Part shown: piece by piece, positions 15,991-25,335 of the stretch
Layout: each line of letters opens with the position of its first letter
Position numbering within the stretch: position 1 is the first letter of the stretch
Source: Pelagophyceae sp. CCMP2097
Taxonomy: Eukaryota > Sar > Pelagophyceae
NCBI GenBank assembly: GCA_026770575.1
Contig: MU657299.1
Span: 97,313 to 127,264 of the forward strand
Length of the DNA stretch: 29,952 bases
Direction: 5' to 3'
Made by a program: the position numbers and the translations under genes
Notes under the pieces: model-generated
What the model was told of the DNA's origin: nothing
Seen by the model: the letters and a program-made list of their open reading frames with translations, nothing else
Database searches by the model: none

Positions 15991-16136
15991 GTTGATAGGA
16001 AATCGCTAAAACACATTGCCCTTTTGGTCGATAACTTGGACTTGATTGAAAAACAATAAAATCCCAATAAAATCTCACGAGAAAACCAGAACGGACCTAA
16101 AAGAATGTAAACGTCATTGGAGGCTGATTTGATTTG

Positions 16137-16500
16137 GACTGCCACGTAAATTATTAAAACTATTTAACTAATCGCCGAATTTTGCGGCCGACCAGATTCG
16201 AACCTGTGACCACCTTCTTCTTCTATGATGATTCCAATGAGGCTCCTGCTCGACCTCCATTCCCAATTTTAGCGATCGCATCAACCGCCAATCGCTGAAT
16301 CGGCCGAGTTGCCGCCCTTTCCTCCCAAAGGCGGAACCTCGCGGATTTACCCGTGGACATACAGACAGACGGACGGGCAGATAGACGGACAGACAAAATT
16401 GCCCCTGGTAATCCTTCAATCAAAGGACCCGAAGGGCCCTTGCCGTAAACTGACGTTGATCAAACGGCGAGGACCCTTTGGATCGTCAATTATAAAACTG
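16137..16500 (-). repeat. SINE-like repeat, copy 2
   Basis: Closely matches 1672-2090: the CACGTAAAT-ATTAAAA lead, the tRNA-B-box-like segment (16188-16212), the GACAGACGGAC microsatellite (about 16358-16398), and the hairpin arms beginning GGACCCGAAGGGCCCTTG at about 16426. The T-rich tract of copy 1 is almost absent here. The next lead module starts just after the element (about 16510), so copies may be arrayed head to tail into the gap. Confidence 0.7.
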
Positions 16501-16509
16501 ACGTTGATT

Positions 16510-16593
16510 AAATTATTACAAGAGCGCGCCGGAGGCACACGGAGGACCCGAAGGATACAGCCAAATCCCATTGCAATGCCCACGTAAATAATT
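16510..16593 (+). repeat. SINE-like lead module running into the assembly gap
   Basis: ATTACAAGAGCGCGCC through CACGTAAATAATT matches 1603-1685; the sequence is then lost in unsequenced bases. The continuation in copy 1 suggests that another full copy lies inside the gap. Confidence 0.65.
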
Positions 16594-17563
16594 NNNNNNN
16601 NNNNNNNNNNNNNNNNNNNNNNNNNNNNNNNNNNNNNNNNNNNNNNNNNNNNNNNNNNNNNNNNNNNNNNNNNNNNNNNNNNNNNNNNNNNNNNNNNNNN
16701 NNNNNNNNNNNNNNNNNNNNNNNNNNNNNNNNNNNNNNNNNNNNNNNNNNNNNNNNNNNNNNNNNNNNNNNNNNNNNNNNNNNNNNNNNNNNNNNNNNNN
16801 NNNNNNNNNNNNNNNNNNNNNNNNNNNNNNNNNNNNNNNNNNNNNNNNNNNNNNNNNNNNNNNNNNNNNNNNNNNNNNNNNNNNNNNNNNNNNNNNNNNN
16901 NNNNNNNNNNNNNNNNNNNNNNNNNNNNNNNNNNNNNNNNNNNNNNNNNNNNNNNNNNNNNNNNNNNNNNNNNNNNNNNNNNNNNNNNNNNNNNNNNNNN
17001 NNNNNNNNNNNNNNNNNNNNNNNNNNNNNNNNNNNNNNNNNNNNNNNNNNNNNNNNNNNNNNNNNNNNNNNNNNNNNNNNNNNNNNNNNNNNNNNNNNNN
17101 NNNNNNNNNNNNNNNNNNNNNNNNNNNNNNNNNNNNNNNNNNNNNNNNNNNNNNNNNNNNNNNNNNNNNNNNNNNNNNNNNNNNNNNNNNNNNNNNNNNN
17201 NNNNNNNNNNNNNNNNNNNNNNNNNNNNNNNNNNNNNNNNNNNNNNNNNNNNNNNNNNNNNNNNNNNNNNNNNNNNNNNNNNNNNNNNNNNNNNNNNNNN
17301 NNNNNNNNNNNNNNNNNNNNNNNNNNNNNNNNNNNNNNNNNNNNNNNNNNNNNNNNNNNNNNNNNNNNNNNNNNNNNNNNNNNNNNNNNNNNNNNNNNNN
17401 NNNNNNNNNNNNNNNNNNNNNNNNNNNNNNNNNNNNNNNNNNNNNNNNNNNNNNNNNNNNNNNNNNNNNNNNNNNNNNNNNNNNNNNNNNNNNNNNNNNN
17501 NNNNNNNNNNNNNNNNNNNNNNNNNNNNNNNNNNNNNNNNNNNNNNNNNNNNNNNNNNNNNNN
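16594..17563. other. Assembly gap of 970 N
   Basis: Undetermined bases. The left edge is in a dispersed repeat and the right edge begins exactly with a repeat arm, so the break is probably a repeat-caused scaffold gap and its length may be only an estimate. Confidence 0.99.
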
Positions 17564-17790
17564 GTCCAAAAGCAAAAGCAAGTCTGGGACGCGGCGAGCG
17601 CGCTCCGTGACGTTCGCGCCCGCCGGCGAGCTCACGCCCACGTCCGCGGCGCTCGCCCGCGGCGCTCGCCCGCGGCGCTCGCCGGGCGCTCGCTTGCGGC
17701 GCTCGCCGGCGACGCTCGCATTTGCAAAAAGCTCTAGCTTTTGCTTTTGGACGTTGCTTTTGCTTTTAGACGTTGCTTTTGCTTTTGGAC
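17564..17790. repeat. Inverted 18-mers enclosing GC-rich 13-bp tandem repeats
   Basis: GTCCAAAAGCAAAAGCAA at 17564-17581 and its perfect reverse complement at 17773-17790, with two more copies of TTGCTTTTGCTTTT between 17738 and 17772. The centre (about 17640-17720) is a 10-13 bp tandem array around GCGGCGCTCGCCC. It could be the right part of an element lying in the gap. Confidence 0.75.
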
Positions 17791-18298
17791 TTTCGGATTT
17801 AAGTCGAAACTGCTGACTCTCCAGGGTATGCATCCATGCCAGTCGCTCTCTGCATCAACGCCAGACGCTCTCTGTTAGAGCGCCGTGGGTAGGCGATCCT
17901 CGAGCCGTGTCGTCTAGGGGCCCGCAGGCGCGCCTGGCGGTGGGCGACACCGGCGTTTTTCGAGTGATGCGTCGGGAAGATTTTTCGAGCCGTGTCGTCT
18001 AGGGGCATATGAATAAAAACATCATCGTGCCCGCCTCCCCTCGCGACCGGATGTGCAGTCAAGGCTATATGGAGGGTCGGTGGCTTAGGGCCGCGGCGTG
18101 CGGCGTGGTCTCTTTCTGTGTGATTTCGGGGGTGCCGTATTCGACGGGTGCCGTGCATCTCAGCACTTTTTCTGATCTATGACGACGCCAAACTTGAAGA
18201 GGAAGTCTTTCAAGAACTCGGAGGCGATGGTGGACCGCGCCTTTGGGGGGCCGTTTGACGCCACCTATTTTGGTATCACTTTCAGGTCGAGAAACGCA
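17791..18298. other. No supported gene
   Basis: The phrase GAGCCGTGTCGTCTAGGGGC occurs twice (about 17901 and 17986), an 85-bp direct-repeat spacing. A plus-strand frame from 18179 begins in a protein-like way but has no supported continuation. No domain is visible. Confidence 0.4.
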
Positions 18299-19343
18299 TC
18301 ACAAACGTCCCGAAAACACCGTCCCGCAACCGCCGCACAAACGTCCCGCGACCGCCGCAGACACCGCGCCGCAATTTTTACGATGCCCGCCCGGGCATCG
18401 TCGCGCTCCGGGGCCCTTTTGCGCCGCAAACTCAAACTGTTGGAAGCAACTCGCCTGCCCGTCTTCCTGCCTTGGCTGCGCGGCGGCGTCGGCGTGCACC
18501 ACGGTTGAAACGTGCGCGAGCCAGGCCTCGACGTGCGAAATCTTTGACTGCTGCCAGAGTCGGTCGGATTTCTTCGAACTCGCAGTCGTCATCTACGCGA
18601 GCGTGGTCATTTAGGCGCGTGTGGAGGGTGAAAAGATCTTGCGCGCAAGCCACGCTCCCACGCTCCCGACGTCTCGCCCCGGCCCGGGTGGCCGCCGCTC
18701 TGTTTTCAGGGCCGTTTGTTGCATGCGGGCGCGGGTCTGTTACCGTCCGGAAAATGTTCTTTGCAACCGAAAACGCCCGCGCCTTTGGCAGCTGGGCCAG
18801 CTTGCACGACGAAGGCAGCTGCTCCACCAGGCCGCGACGCCTAGGAAGCGGGGGTGGCGCCGGGAGACGGCCATGGACGCGAGCAAAAGGCGCGCGCAAA
18901 GCTCCTTTTGGCACGAGTCGACGCTCCCCCCGCCACACTCACAGCCTGCGCAAGTCGTTCCAGCTCCTTTCGATTTGCAAGGCGTGGGCGTTGTTCGGGA
19001 AGTGGACGTGGACGACGTAGAAGCCTCTTTTTAATTCGTAAGAAGCGACGACGGAAACTGGCTTTGCGCAAGTCCTTAACAACTCAAAAACCGTCGGTGC
19101 CTTTGAAGGCTCATCCTCAAATTCCAGCCCCAACTCCGACGCCATGGCCCGGTCCAAGTCGCCGCCTCGGCGCGTCATGTCGAGCACAATGGCCGTAGCT
19201 GCGGCGTCGCGCTCCGAGCATTCAGAGTCGGTTTCTTCAATGTCCAAAGCCTTCAACTCCGCCTGAGTCTGGACGTGCAAGTCGTCAAAGTCGTCTTCGT
19301 CGCAATGCTCGAGCCACTCCCAGATTTGCGCGAGATCGATCAT
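18299..19343 (-). CDS. Hypothetical three-exon protein with an acidic N-terminus
   Basis: Not recognised. The model joins 19343-18943, 18840-18744 and 18592-18299, giving about 263 residues. Intron 1 (18841-18942) has a strong GTGAGT donor and a pyrimidine-rich CTTCCTAG acceptor and is phase 2 on both sides. Intron 2 (18593-18743) has a GTAACA donor, a GCGTAG acceptor and phase 0. Exon 1 is acidic with aromatic residues (IWEWLEHCDEDDFDDLHV), followed by a helix and a beta-like stretch (RGFYVVHVHFPN). Exon 2 is short and helical. Exon 3 ends with Cys-rich sequence (CPGGHRKNC, CGGCG) that could be a small zinc site or read-through. The low Arg content of exon 1 in such GC-rich DNA supports real coding. 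The 3' exon is the least certain part. Confidence 0.55.
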
Positions 19344-19349
19344 CTTCGC

Positions 19350-21273
19350 CTAATTTGCGGAATCATCTTCGCCTAATTCCCGGGGTTTCCGGGCCCCTTT
19401 ACCCACCCGGGGCTCTCTCTGCGCTCTCACCCGGGGCCTCTGTGCCACCGCTCTGCCTTCGCCCCCCCCTCTGCGAGGCTCCCGCGTAACCCGTAAAGAG
19501 GCACTGGTCCTCGGACCCGTCGCAAGGAAGGACAAAGCGACGCAAGGACAAAGCGACGCAAGGAGGCAGTTGAAGGGCCAGTGAGAGGTCTTGTCTCGAG
19601 CCCGTCGACAGACCAGTCTCAAGCCCAGGCCCGTCGGGGAGCCTCTTCGAGTGTCGGGGAGCCTCCCGATGGCCTCGTCGAGGAGCCTCCCGATGGCCTC
19701 GTCGAGGCGATCCAGAGGCCCGTAAAGAGGCCCCGGCCGAAGACCCGGTGCGGTGACCCAGTCGACAGACGCAGTCGACGGGCCTTTGAGAAGACCATTC
19801 GAGGGCCCGTCAAGTGACTTTGCCTTGGGACCAGGCCGTCCTAGACCTCTTTTTGGTGCCGAGTCCAACAATTTGTCGGCCCGTCTTGAAGCCTGGCCCT
19901 CGGACCCAGGTGCAGTAACGCAGTCAACAGACCCAGTCGAGGGGCCTTTGAGTGGCCCATCCGAAAGCCCATCGACAGACTTGCCTCGGACAAGGCCCGT
20001 CGAGGGGTCTCGCGGCTGCCTCGTCTCCAACGATCCTGCCCGTAAAGAGGCCCTGGTCTTCGGACGGCCCGGTGTAAGAGGACACTCTCCAGACCCCTCG
20101 ACTTGGGGGGGTGGCAGTCGCGGGTGCCTCGACAGACTTGCCTCGGGCCCACAAGACCCCTCGAAAGGTCTCTTGAGTGCCTTAACGATCCGGGGGCCCG
20201 GAAAGAGGCCGTATAGACTTCGCGTCTCATTCCGACGCCGCTTTCGCACGATGGACTGGACGCGTTGCTTCTTTGCGGAAAGCCTGCGCGCGTCGCGGGC
20301 CAGCGCGTCGGACTTGGTAACTCGGACGAGAGAGTCGCGCCGCTCCTGCGCCCGCCGTTCCTGCCCGTTGTCGCGAAGTATGTCGCTAAGTCGCCGCATC
20401 GCCGCCAGCTGCGACCGAGTCAAATGCTGCATCGAGTCGCGCCTTAAAGATCCGCGCCGCCCCCCCGAAGACCGGCGTTTCTCTTCAGCGGGCGCCTCCT
20501 TTGAGACCTTCACACCTTTGCCCTTTGCAGGCCCCGCGGGCTTGCCCGCCGAGGACCGGCGCGACGTCGACCACCGCCTGTGGGGGGGGGGGGCGTGGAA
20601 GCGGAGGGGCGAGGAACTCTTCGGCGTCGAGGAGAGGGAAGAACTCTTTGTCGAGACGTCACTCTTGGTCGAGACATCATGGAGCGAACTCTGCCAAAAG
20701 GCGCACCCCTCTGGCAATGGGCATGCGTCCACGCCTCTGGCCCGCGCGACCCCGCTGCTCACCGTTCGCCCGGTTCGTCTTCTTCGCTTGAGCTGCTGGA
20801 GTCGCCGTCGTCCGCGGGCGCCAGTTGCTTTTTGCAGTCTTTCGACATGTTTTTCGACTGACTGAGCTCCATCGCGTGCAGCGCCGCGTCCGCTTCCGCG
20901 AGCTCGCCCGCCGTCGCCGGGCGCTGGGGGGAGAGGCGCGACGGAGGGCCTGCGGGGAGGGCGTGTGGCTGCTGCGCATGCGCGGGGCCGCCAAAAGTCC
21001 CCCGGAGGCCGCCCAAAGTCCCCCGGGGCCCCGACGTGCGCAGCCTTCAAACACCCCCCACGACGAGTCCCGTGCCGCCGGCCGCGTCGCGGGCGGACGG
21101 CGCGGACAAAGGGCAAAGGAAAGGAGAGACGCACTCGGGGGCCGCGGGGGCGTCACCGCCTTGGCCACCAGCGCCCGCTCCTGCGCCTTTGGCGTCGAGT
21201 CCTCTTCGACGAGCGGCAGCGTGTTGTGCACCGACCGCAGCGGCGACCGCATGGCGGGGCGCGGCGGCGACAT
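19350..21273 (-). CDS. Hypothetical Ser/Arg-rich protein, acidic then basic, three exons
   Basis: Not recognised; probably nuclear. Exons 21273-21135, 20949-20763 and 20577 downward join through introns 20950-21134 (GTGCGT donor, CCCGCAG acceptor) and 20578-20762 (GTGAGC donor, an acceptor behind a long C-tract ending CACAG). Both introns are 185 nt and phase-consistent (1 and 2). Exon 1 begins MSPPRPAMRSPLR. Exon 2 has a helical stretch and an acidic Ser run (DGDSSSSSEEDEPGER). Exon 3 is strongly basic with Ser-Arg patches and helices (QHLTRSQLAAMRRLSDIL, DARRLSAKKQRVQSIVRK). After about 20225 the frame enters a degenerate repeat region and stays open to 19350 (517 residues in all), so the true C-terminus may be earlier. 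Confidence 0.6.
19570..20215. repeat. Degenerate interspersed repeat tract
   Basis: Phrases such as CCCGTAAAGAGGCC, GGGCCTTTGAG, CCCAGTCGACAGAC and GACTTGCCTCGG recur several times with variable spacing (for example near 19720, 20040 and 20205; 19787 and 19946). GATGGCCTCGTCGAGG is doubled at about 19669 and 19692. The tract is open in several frames, which explains the long open frames on both strands. It looks like expanded, mutated low-complexity DNA rather than conserved coding sequence. Confidence 0.6.
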
Positions 21274-21778
21274 CGTGCAGCAGTTGTGCAGATGCCAACG
21301 GGCTTTTCTGAGGCCAAGAGCCCGTTAAGGATCGAAGGATTTGAATCCATGTTCCGAGATTTGCAGCCCTGTCGCGCCGCAGCGGAGAACGTACCGTGCG
21401 GGGGAGCGAGTGCTTCGTGCAGCAGATGCTTTCTTGGTCGTTTCATAGCCATTCAAGGACTGAATCTACTTTTTAAGACCAGCCCTCTGGTGAAGGGCAC
21501 CCGGGGCCTTCAGGGAGTAGACACTCACGGGAGCGCCCCACGGACGACGGGAGCCGAGCGCGTGTCTTTCTCCGAATTCGAAGAGAGGACTCTTTCTCAG
21601 ATTCGCCGACGTCGTTGTCGAGCGGCGGAAGATGCGGACCTCGTCTTTTAAGCCGGCGAGCCGGAGACTATTCCGAGGCGGGTTTCGGTCACTTCAAGGC
21701 TAGGGATTTGGAAGGGCTCTCTCTTCAAAGGCTCGACGAGTCGGGAGCATCGCGACTGCGGCCGTGGCCGGCTGAGTC
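21274..21778. other. Intergenic, no supported gene
   Basis: It contains the start-side flank of the minus-strand gene at 21273. A segment around 21325-21350 has tRNA-like wording (GGATTTGAATCC), but no cloverleaf can be formed. No domain-bearing frame is seen. Confidence 0.35.
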
Positions 21779-21832
21779 CTGGCTGCGGCCTGGCTGCGGC
21801 CTGGATGCGGCCTGGCTGCGGCCTTGGCTGCG
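21779..21832 (+). repeat. 11-bp minisatellite
   Basis: About five tandem copies of CTGGCTGCGGC with single-base variants. Confidence 0.85.
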
Positions 21833-22080
21833 AGTGTGGGTCGGCAATCGCCGTCCGAACAACGAGACGACGAACAGGTGATAATGATGATGTGTGATGT
21901 GATATTCTCAGTACGCCGGAAGTACGCCGACTGTGTTCCTTGGCAAAAGGGATCGCCGGTCCCAGTGCCGAGGAGCCGGGTGCGAAGGAATATATTGTCC
22001 CGTTTGCCTCGGAATAGAGTCGGCGAATGGAGGTCTATATACACTGGTGTGCTGCACCCCGCTGGGTCGCCGCGCAGTCT

Positions 22081-22156
22081 ATGGGCTTATGGGGTCCAGC
22101 CGACCCAATATGGGGTATGGGGCCCCATATGGGGCCCCATATTGGGTCCCATGGGG
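22081..22156. repeat. Nested GGGGCCCC palindrome cluster, copy 1
   Basis: Overlapping palindromes built from TATGGGGCCCCATA with CCCAATATGGG and TTGGGTCCCATGG, able to form several alternative hairpins. A second cluster of the same wording, in different order, lies at 23002-23080. In translation it produces meaningless Met-Gly-Pro-His repeats. Confidence 0.8.
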
Positions 22157-22636
22157 CGGCGGGGTTCCAGCCGGCGCGCGTCGCCGGCCACGTGCCGGCC
22201 GGACCCTGACGCCCAACCTTTTCCGCCGCGCCGGCCCAAGTCTCCACGTGTCGAGTACTCGAGGTCCGTCGCGCTCAGCGCGCCGACGGGCCGGCGAGAC
22301 AAGTCCATCTCATCGACCTCGTCCACGTCGGCCATGCCAGTGCCAGTGGCCTCGAATTCTACAAGGGGTATCGCTAATGACGCTGAGGACTTTCTGTCCA
22401 TCGGAGTTTTCGTCGGTTGGAGTTTGGCCCTGTTGGAAGTCATAGGGGACGTCGCGCTGAGTCCGGCAATGCCATGGCCCAAAAAAATCTTTTGTTAAAA
22501 ACGCCCAAACTAAAAATCAGAACGTCTGTTTTGGCTCGTCTGAAGCGCCACTCGCGGCACTCGTACGGGACAAGTCAAATACCACCCCAGTACGTATGGA
22601 CCCGCCCCGTCACATAGCCAGTTTTTTGATCCGGGC
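22157..22636. other. Region with a weak minus-strand coding candidate
   Basis: The minus-strand frame beginning at ATG 22482 reads about 95 residues of fairly protein-like sequence (an acidic stretch MADVDEVDEMDLSRR), then runs into the palindrome cluster, so its end is not credible as coding. The plus strand over 22330-22498 also reads a hydrophobic stretch. I cannot choose between them and assign no gene. Confidence 0.3.
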
Positions 22637-22915
22637 GGTCCTGCGATGGACAGCCGGGCCCGAACCTTCGCAATACGGAGGCAAAATCAGTTCAAAATCA
22701 AGGTAAAGAGGCAAATAAAGATTTTATCAAGTCCAAAATATTGGGGGAAACGCTTGTTCACGCCCTTGCAAGGCGCCCTCCTCGAGGCTGATCATGTCAC
22801 GGACACCCCGGGGGGCAGGGAGGCCCATAGCGACCACGCCCACCCCCGCAGGCGGCCTCTTGGAGGCACAAACTTGCGCCACTTGAGGTCGGCTTTATCG
22901 CCGATACCCCTTGTA
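22637..22915 (+). repeat. 280-bp dispersed repeat, copy 1
   Basis: Aligns over its full length with 26496-26775 in the same orientation at high identity. Both begin GGTCCTGC, contain CACGCCCTTGCAAGGCGCCC and CACGGACACCCCGGGGGGCA, and end CGATACCCCTTGTAA. It contains palindromic GGCGCC sites and an AT-rich stretch; no coding potential. Probably a transposable-element remnant. Confidence 0.85.
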
Positions 22916-23751
22916 ATGGCGCGCGCTCGTCGGTTTCGTTAAACACACACCGTCAGCGTTTCGTTAACGGAAACTACTCGCCGAAATTCCAGAGTGGCTT
23001 CCGTATGGGGCCCCACGGGGCCGTATGGGGTCCAACCTACCCAATATGGGCTTATGGGGCCCAATATGGGGCCCCATACGGCGACCCAGGCACCCCGAGG
23101 CTCGGATGCTGAGGCTGCGGCGCCCTTGGACGCGCTGCGCCTCGAGCGCTGCGCGGCTGCGACCGAGGGTGCTTGGGCGCGTTGAAGCGGCTTCGGAGCG
23201 GGGTCACGGCCGCGACCGGGGCTGCGCGAAGGGCGGTCCGTTGTTGACTCAGCCGCGACTAAATTCCGAGGCTCCGGAAGCTGGATCACACGGAATTGGA
23301 CCGGACCTGACGTCGGGGCCAAGATCGTCGCGACGTGGAGCCCGTGTGCCCGCCCCCGTATTCCGTTCCAACGGCCCCGGGGCCGAGTGCTGGGGGCCGA
23401 AACGTTTGCGTCCATTCTCTCGGAAGGATTGAAGTTGTTCGGGGTTCTTAAAGTTGTTCGGGGTTCCTCGCTGACCCGTCAGATTCCTCTCCAGGCCGGC
23501 CCGGCGGCGGCGTCCGATCGCGCGCGCGGTGGAATAAAGGGAGAACCGGGGAAGGCCGCAGGGACGGAGACGGCGGGGGGGCGGAGAGGCGCCTCTGGAA
23601 AGAAGAATAAAATCTAAAGTCGTCAATCGCGAAGAATCCCGGCCGCGAACGCCGCCGTCGGGTCCTTTGCGCGGGCGGTCCGGTGTAGAGAGTCCCCGGG
23701 GCGCGCAAGCGTGGCAAACGCGGACGTGGACGCGCGTAGGTCTCTCAGCCA
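22916..23751. other. Repeats and promoter-side flank of the 23752 gene
   Basis: Contains the second palindrome cluster (23002-23080) and a short tandem doubling of AAGTTGTTCGGGGTTC (about 23431-23466). GC-rich frames on the minus strand are Arg/Pro-rich and not credible. The promoter of the MYND gene should lie before 23752, but no element can be named. Confidence 0.4.
23002..23080. repeat. Nested GGGGCCCC palindrome cluster, copy 2
   Basis: CCGTATGGGGCCCCACGGGG, ACCCAATATGGGCTTATGGGG and CCAATATGGGGCCCCATACGG overlap as alternative hairpins, sharing wording with 22081-22156. Confidence 0.8.
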
Positions 23752-24823
23752 ATGGAGGAAAACCCACCGGCGGAAAACCCGCCCCACTTCGCGCTGCGCG
23801 AGCCCTGCGTCGTCTGCGGCCAGCCGGCGACGCGCACCTGCGACGGGTGCGGGGCGCGGTGCTATTGTTCGCGGACTTGCGGAATCATTGACCGGTACGC
23901 CATGGGGCACCGTTTTACCTGCACGCACCCCGCCACCACCATCGACGCCGCGCCCGGCGCCTCGCACGCCGCGCCCGGCGCCGCTTCGCTGGATGCCGCG
24001 GTGCCGGCGCCTAAGACGATTTCCACGACGGCGTGGCGCGGCACATGCGCCATCTGCCTCGAAGTCTTGGCCGTGGAGTCTTCAAAGCAGGTCATTTACG
24101 CCTGCTGCTGCCAGAAGACGTGCATTTCTTGTAGTGATAGTTGCGGGGAGTACGACATTCGGTGTCCGTACTGCAGGCATTTACCGTGCACCTCCCCAAG
24201 CGAAAGGATCAAATGGCTCCGCAAGCACGCATCTCAAGGCAACTCCGAGGCCATGCTGCAGCTTGGGGGTGCTTACTTTGCGGGGGGCTTTGGATTGGAC
24301 CAGTCGACGGCTGCTGCCTTTTCTTTTTATGAAAAAGCGGCTCTACAGGGCCACGTACGGGCAATGGCCGTCACAGGCTCCTGTTATGCGTTCGGAGACG
24401 GAATCGGCGTGGACCGCAAGAAAGCGGCATTGTGGTGCGTGCCCTTGGAGACAAGGGCCCGCTGACGGAGACTGTCGAGACTTGGAAAATGGAGACTTGC
24501 CCATTTTTAGGTATCGAAAAGCCGCGCTCCAAGGCCACCCAAACGCGCAGTTCAACCTCGGCGCGGCTCTGTCGGGCGGAATTGGAGTGGCGCAGGATCA
24601 CGGCGAAGCGGTGGAGTGGTACAAACGCGCAGCTGCTCAAGGATCGCAACAAGCGCAGTATAATCTACAAGTCTGCCTCGCGCGCGGCGAAGGCGTCGCC
24701 CAAGACGACGCGCTGGACAAGGCGATTATGCTGGCGGACCGCGGGCAACGCGTCGACCCGCTCCTCTACGCCGCCGCCGCCGCCGTCGCCGCATTCGCGC
24801 TCTGGTGGGGCCTCCAAGGCTGA
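23752..24823 (+). CDS. MYND, RING-like and Sel1-repeat protein with a hydrophobic C-terminus
   Basis: Two exons, 23752-24434 and 24511-24823, 331 residues. The intron (76 nt, GTGCGT donor, TTTTTAG acceptor) is certain on protein grounds: removing it rebuilds the Sel1 phrase KKAALWYRKAALQGHPNAQF. The MYND finger runs from C19-x2-C22 through CDGCGARCYCSRTC to H53/C57. The RING-like module is CAICLEVLA (about 99), CCCQKTCISC and CPYCRH (to about 143). Sel1 repeats cover about 155-300 (NSEAMLQLGGAYFAGGFGLD, AVEWYKRAAAQGSQQAQYNL). The last 21 residues (PLLYAAAAAVAAFALWW) could be a C-terminal membrane anchor, absent from the paralogue at 13368-14402. Possible E3 ligase tethered to a membrane; this is inference. 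Confidence 0.9.
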
Positions 24824-24876
24824 GCGCCGTGCCTTGGAAAGGCAAAGGTCAGGAAATCTCTTCCCAGGATTATAGG

Positions 24877-24929
24877 GTAGGCTGCCACAACCGATCCGTT
24901 GAACGGACAAAATGTGGTATGTGTTTACG
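24877..24929 (-). repeat. ATCCGTTCAACGGAT-core repeat, inverted copy
   Basis: The reverse complement reads CGTAAACACATACC...TCCGTTCAACGGATCGGTTG...GCAGCCTA, as at 2307-2361 and 26278-26333. Confidence 0.65.
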
Positions 24930-25163
24930 TTTTTACTCTCCCCTTCTCTCTCTCCTTTCTTCTTGCGGGTCCCGGAACAGTCCACATTGGGCACGTCCGC
25001 GCTCCTTGCGCTGCTGACAGAATCGGCTAGGAGTTTGGCCACGCGCGGTTGGGGTCCTCCTTGATGGGCCTGCACAAGAGTTTTTGAAGCGCATGCCTCT
25101 ATCGTATACATTGGGTCGGCAAAGTTTGTTGCTTGGCAGCGTGAGAACTTTGCATTCCTGCCC

Positions 25164-25240
25164 GGGAAGTCCACAATTCTACGGCAGGGCGGTCGCCCAC
25201 CATGTTTTGCGTCGATCCGCGCCAGAATTGTGGACTTCCC
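25164..25240. repeat. 17-bp stem hairpin
   Basis: GGGAAGTCCACAATTCT at 25164-25180 is perfectly complementary to AGAATTGTGGACTTCCC at 25224-25240, with a 43-nt loop. It lies about 100 bases beyond the 3' end of the minus-strand gene at 25336 and could act in its 3' RNA or be a foldback remnant. Confidence 0.8.
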
Positions 25241-25335
25241 ACGACGCGTTTGCAAATGAGGCTCCATACAAAAGCAGTCGACGATTCTGGCTATAGCAGA
25301 GGCTGCAGAGCACTAAAAACAGTTTGATTACTCAT

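Larger units (their letters stand above)
24824..25335. other. Repeats between the MYND gene and a hypothetical gene
   Basis: No supported gene. It holds the inverted copy of the ATCCGTTCAACGGAT repeat (24877-24929), a pyrimidine-rich stretch (24932-24966) and a hairpin (25164-25240). A minus-strand frame 24665-25267 crosses into the MYND gene antisense and is not credible. Confidence 0.4.

Noticed and set aside
16508..17833. Open frame spanning the assembly gap
   Set aside because: Most of it is undetermined bases; the flanks are repeat sequence.
18179..18508. Plus-strand gene starting MTTPNLKRK
   Set aside because: Only the first 35 residues look protein-like. The rest overlaps the antisense of a better-supported three-exon gene, and no splice continuation was found.
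21325..21350. tRNA-like sequence around GGATTTGAATCC
   Set aside because: No pairing arms of the right lengths were found on either side.
22087..22482. Minus-strand gene ending in Met-Gly-Pro-His repeats
   Set aside because: The repeated tail comes from the palindrome cluster. The front half is weakly protein-like, but there is no domain or splice support.
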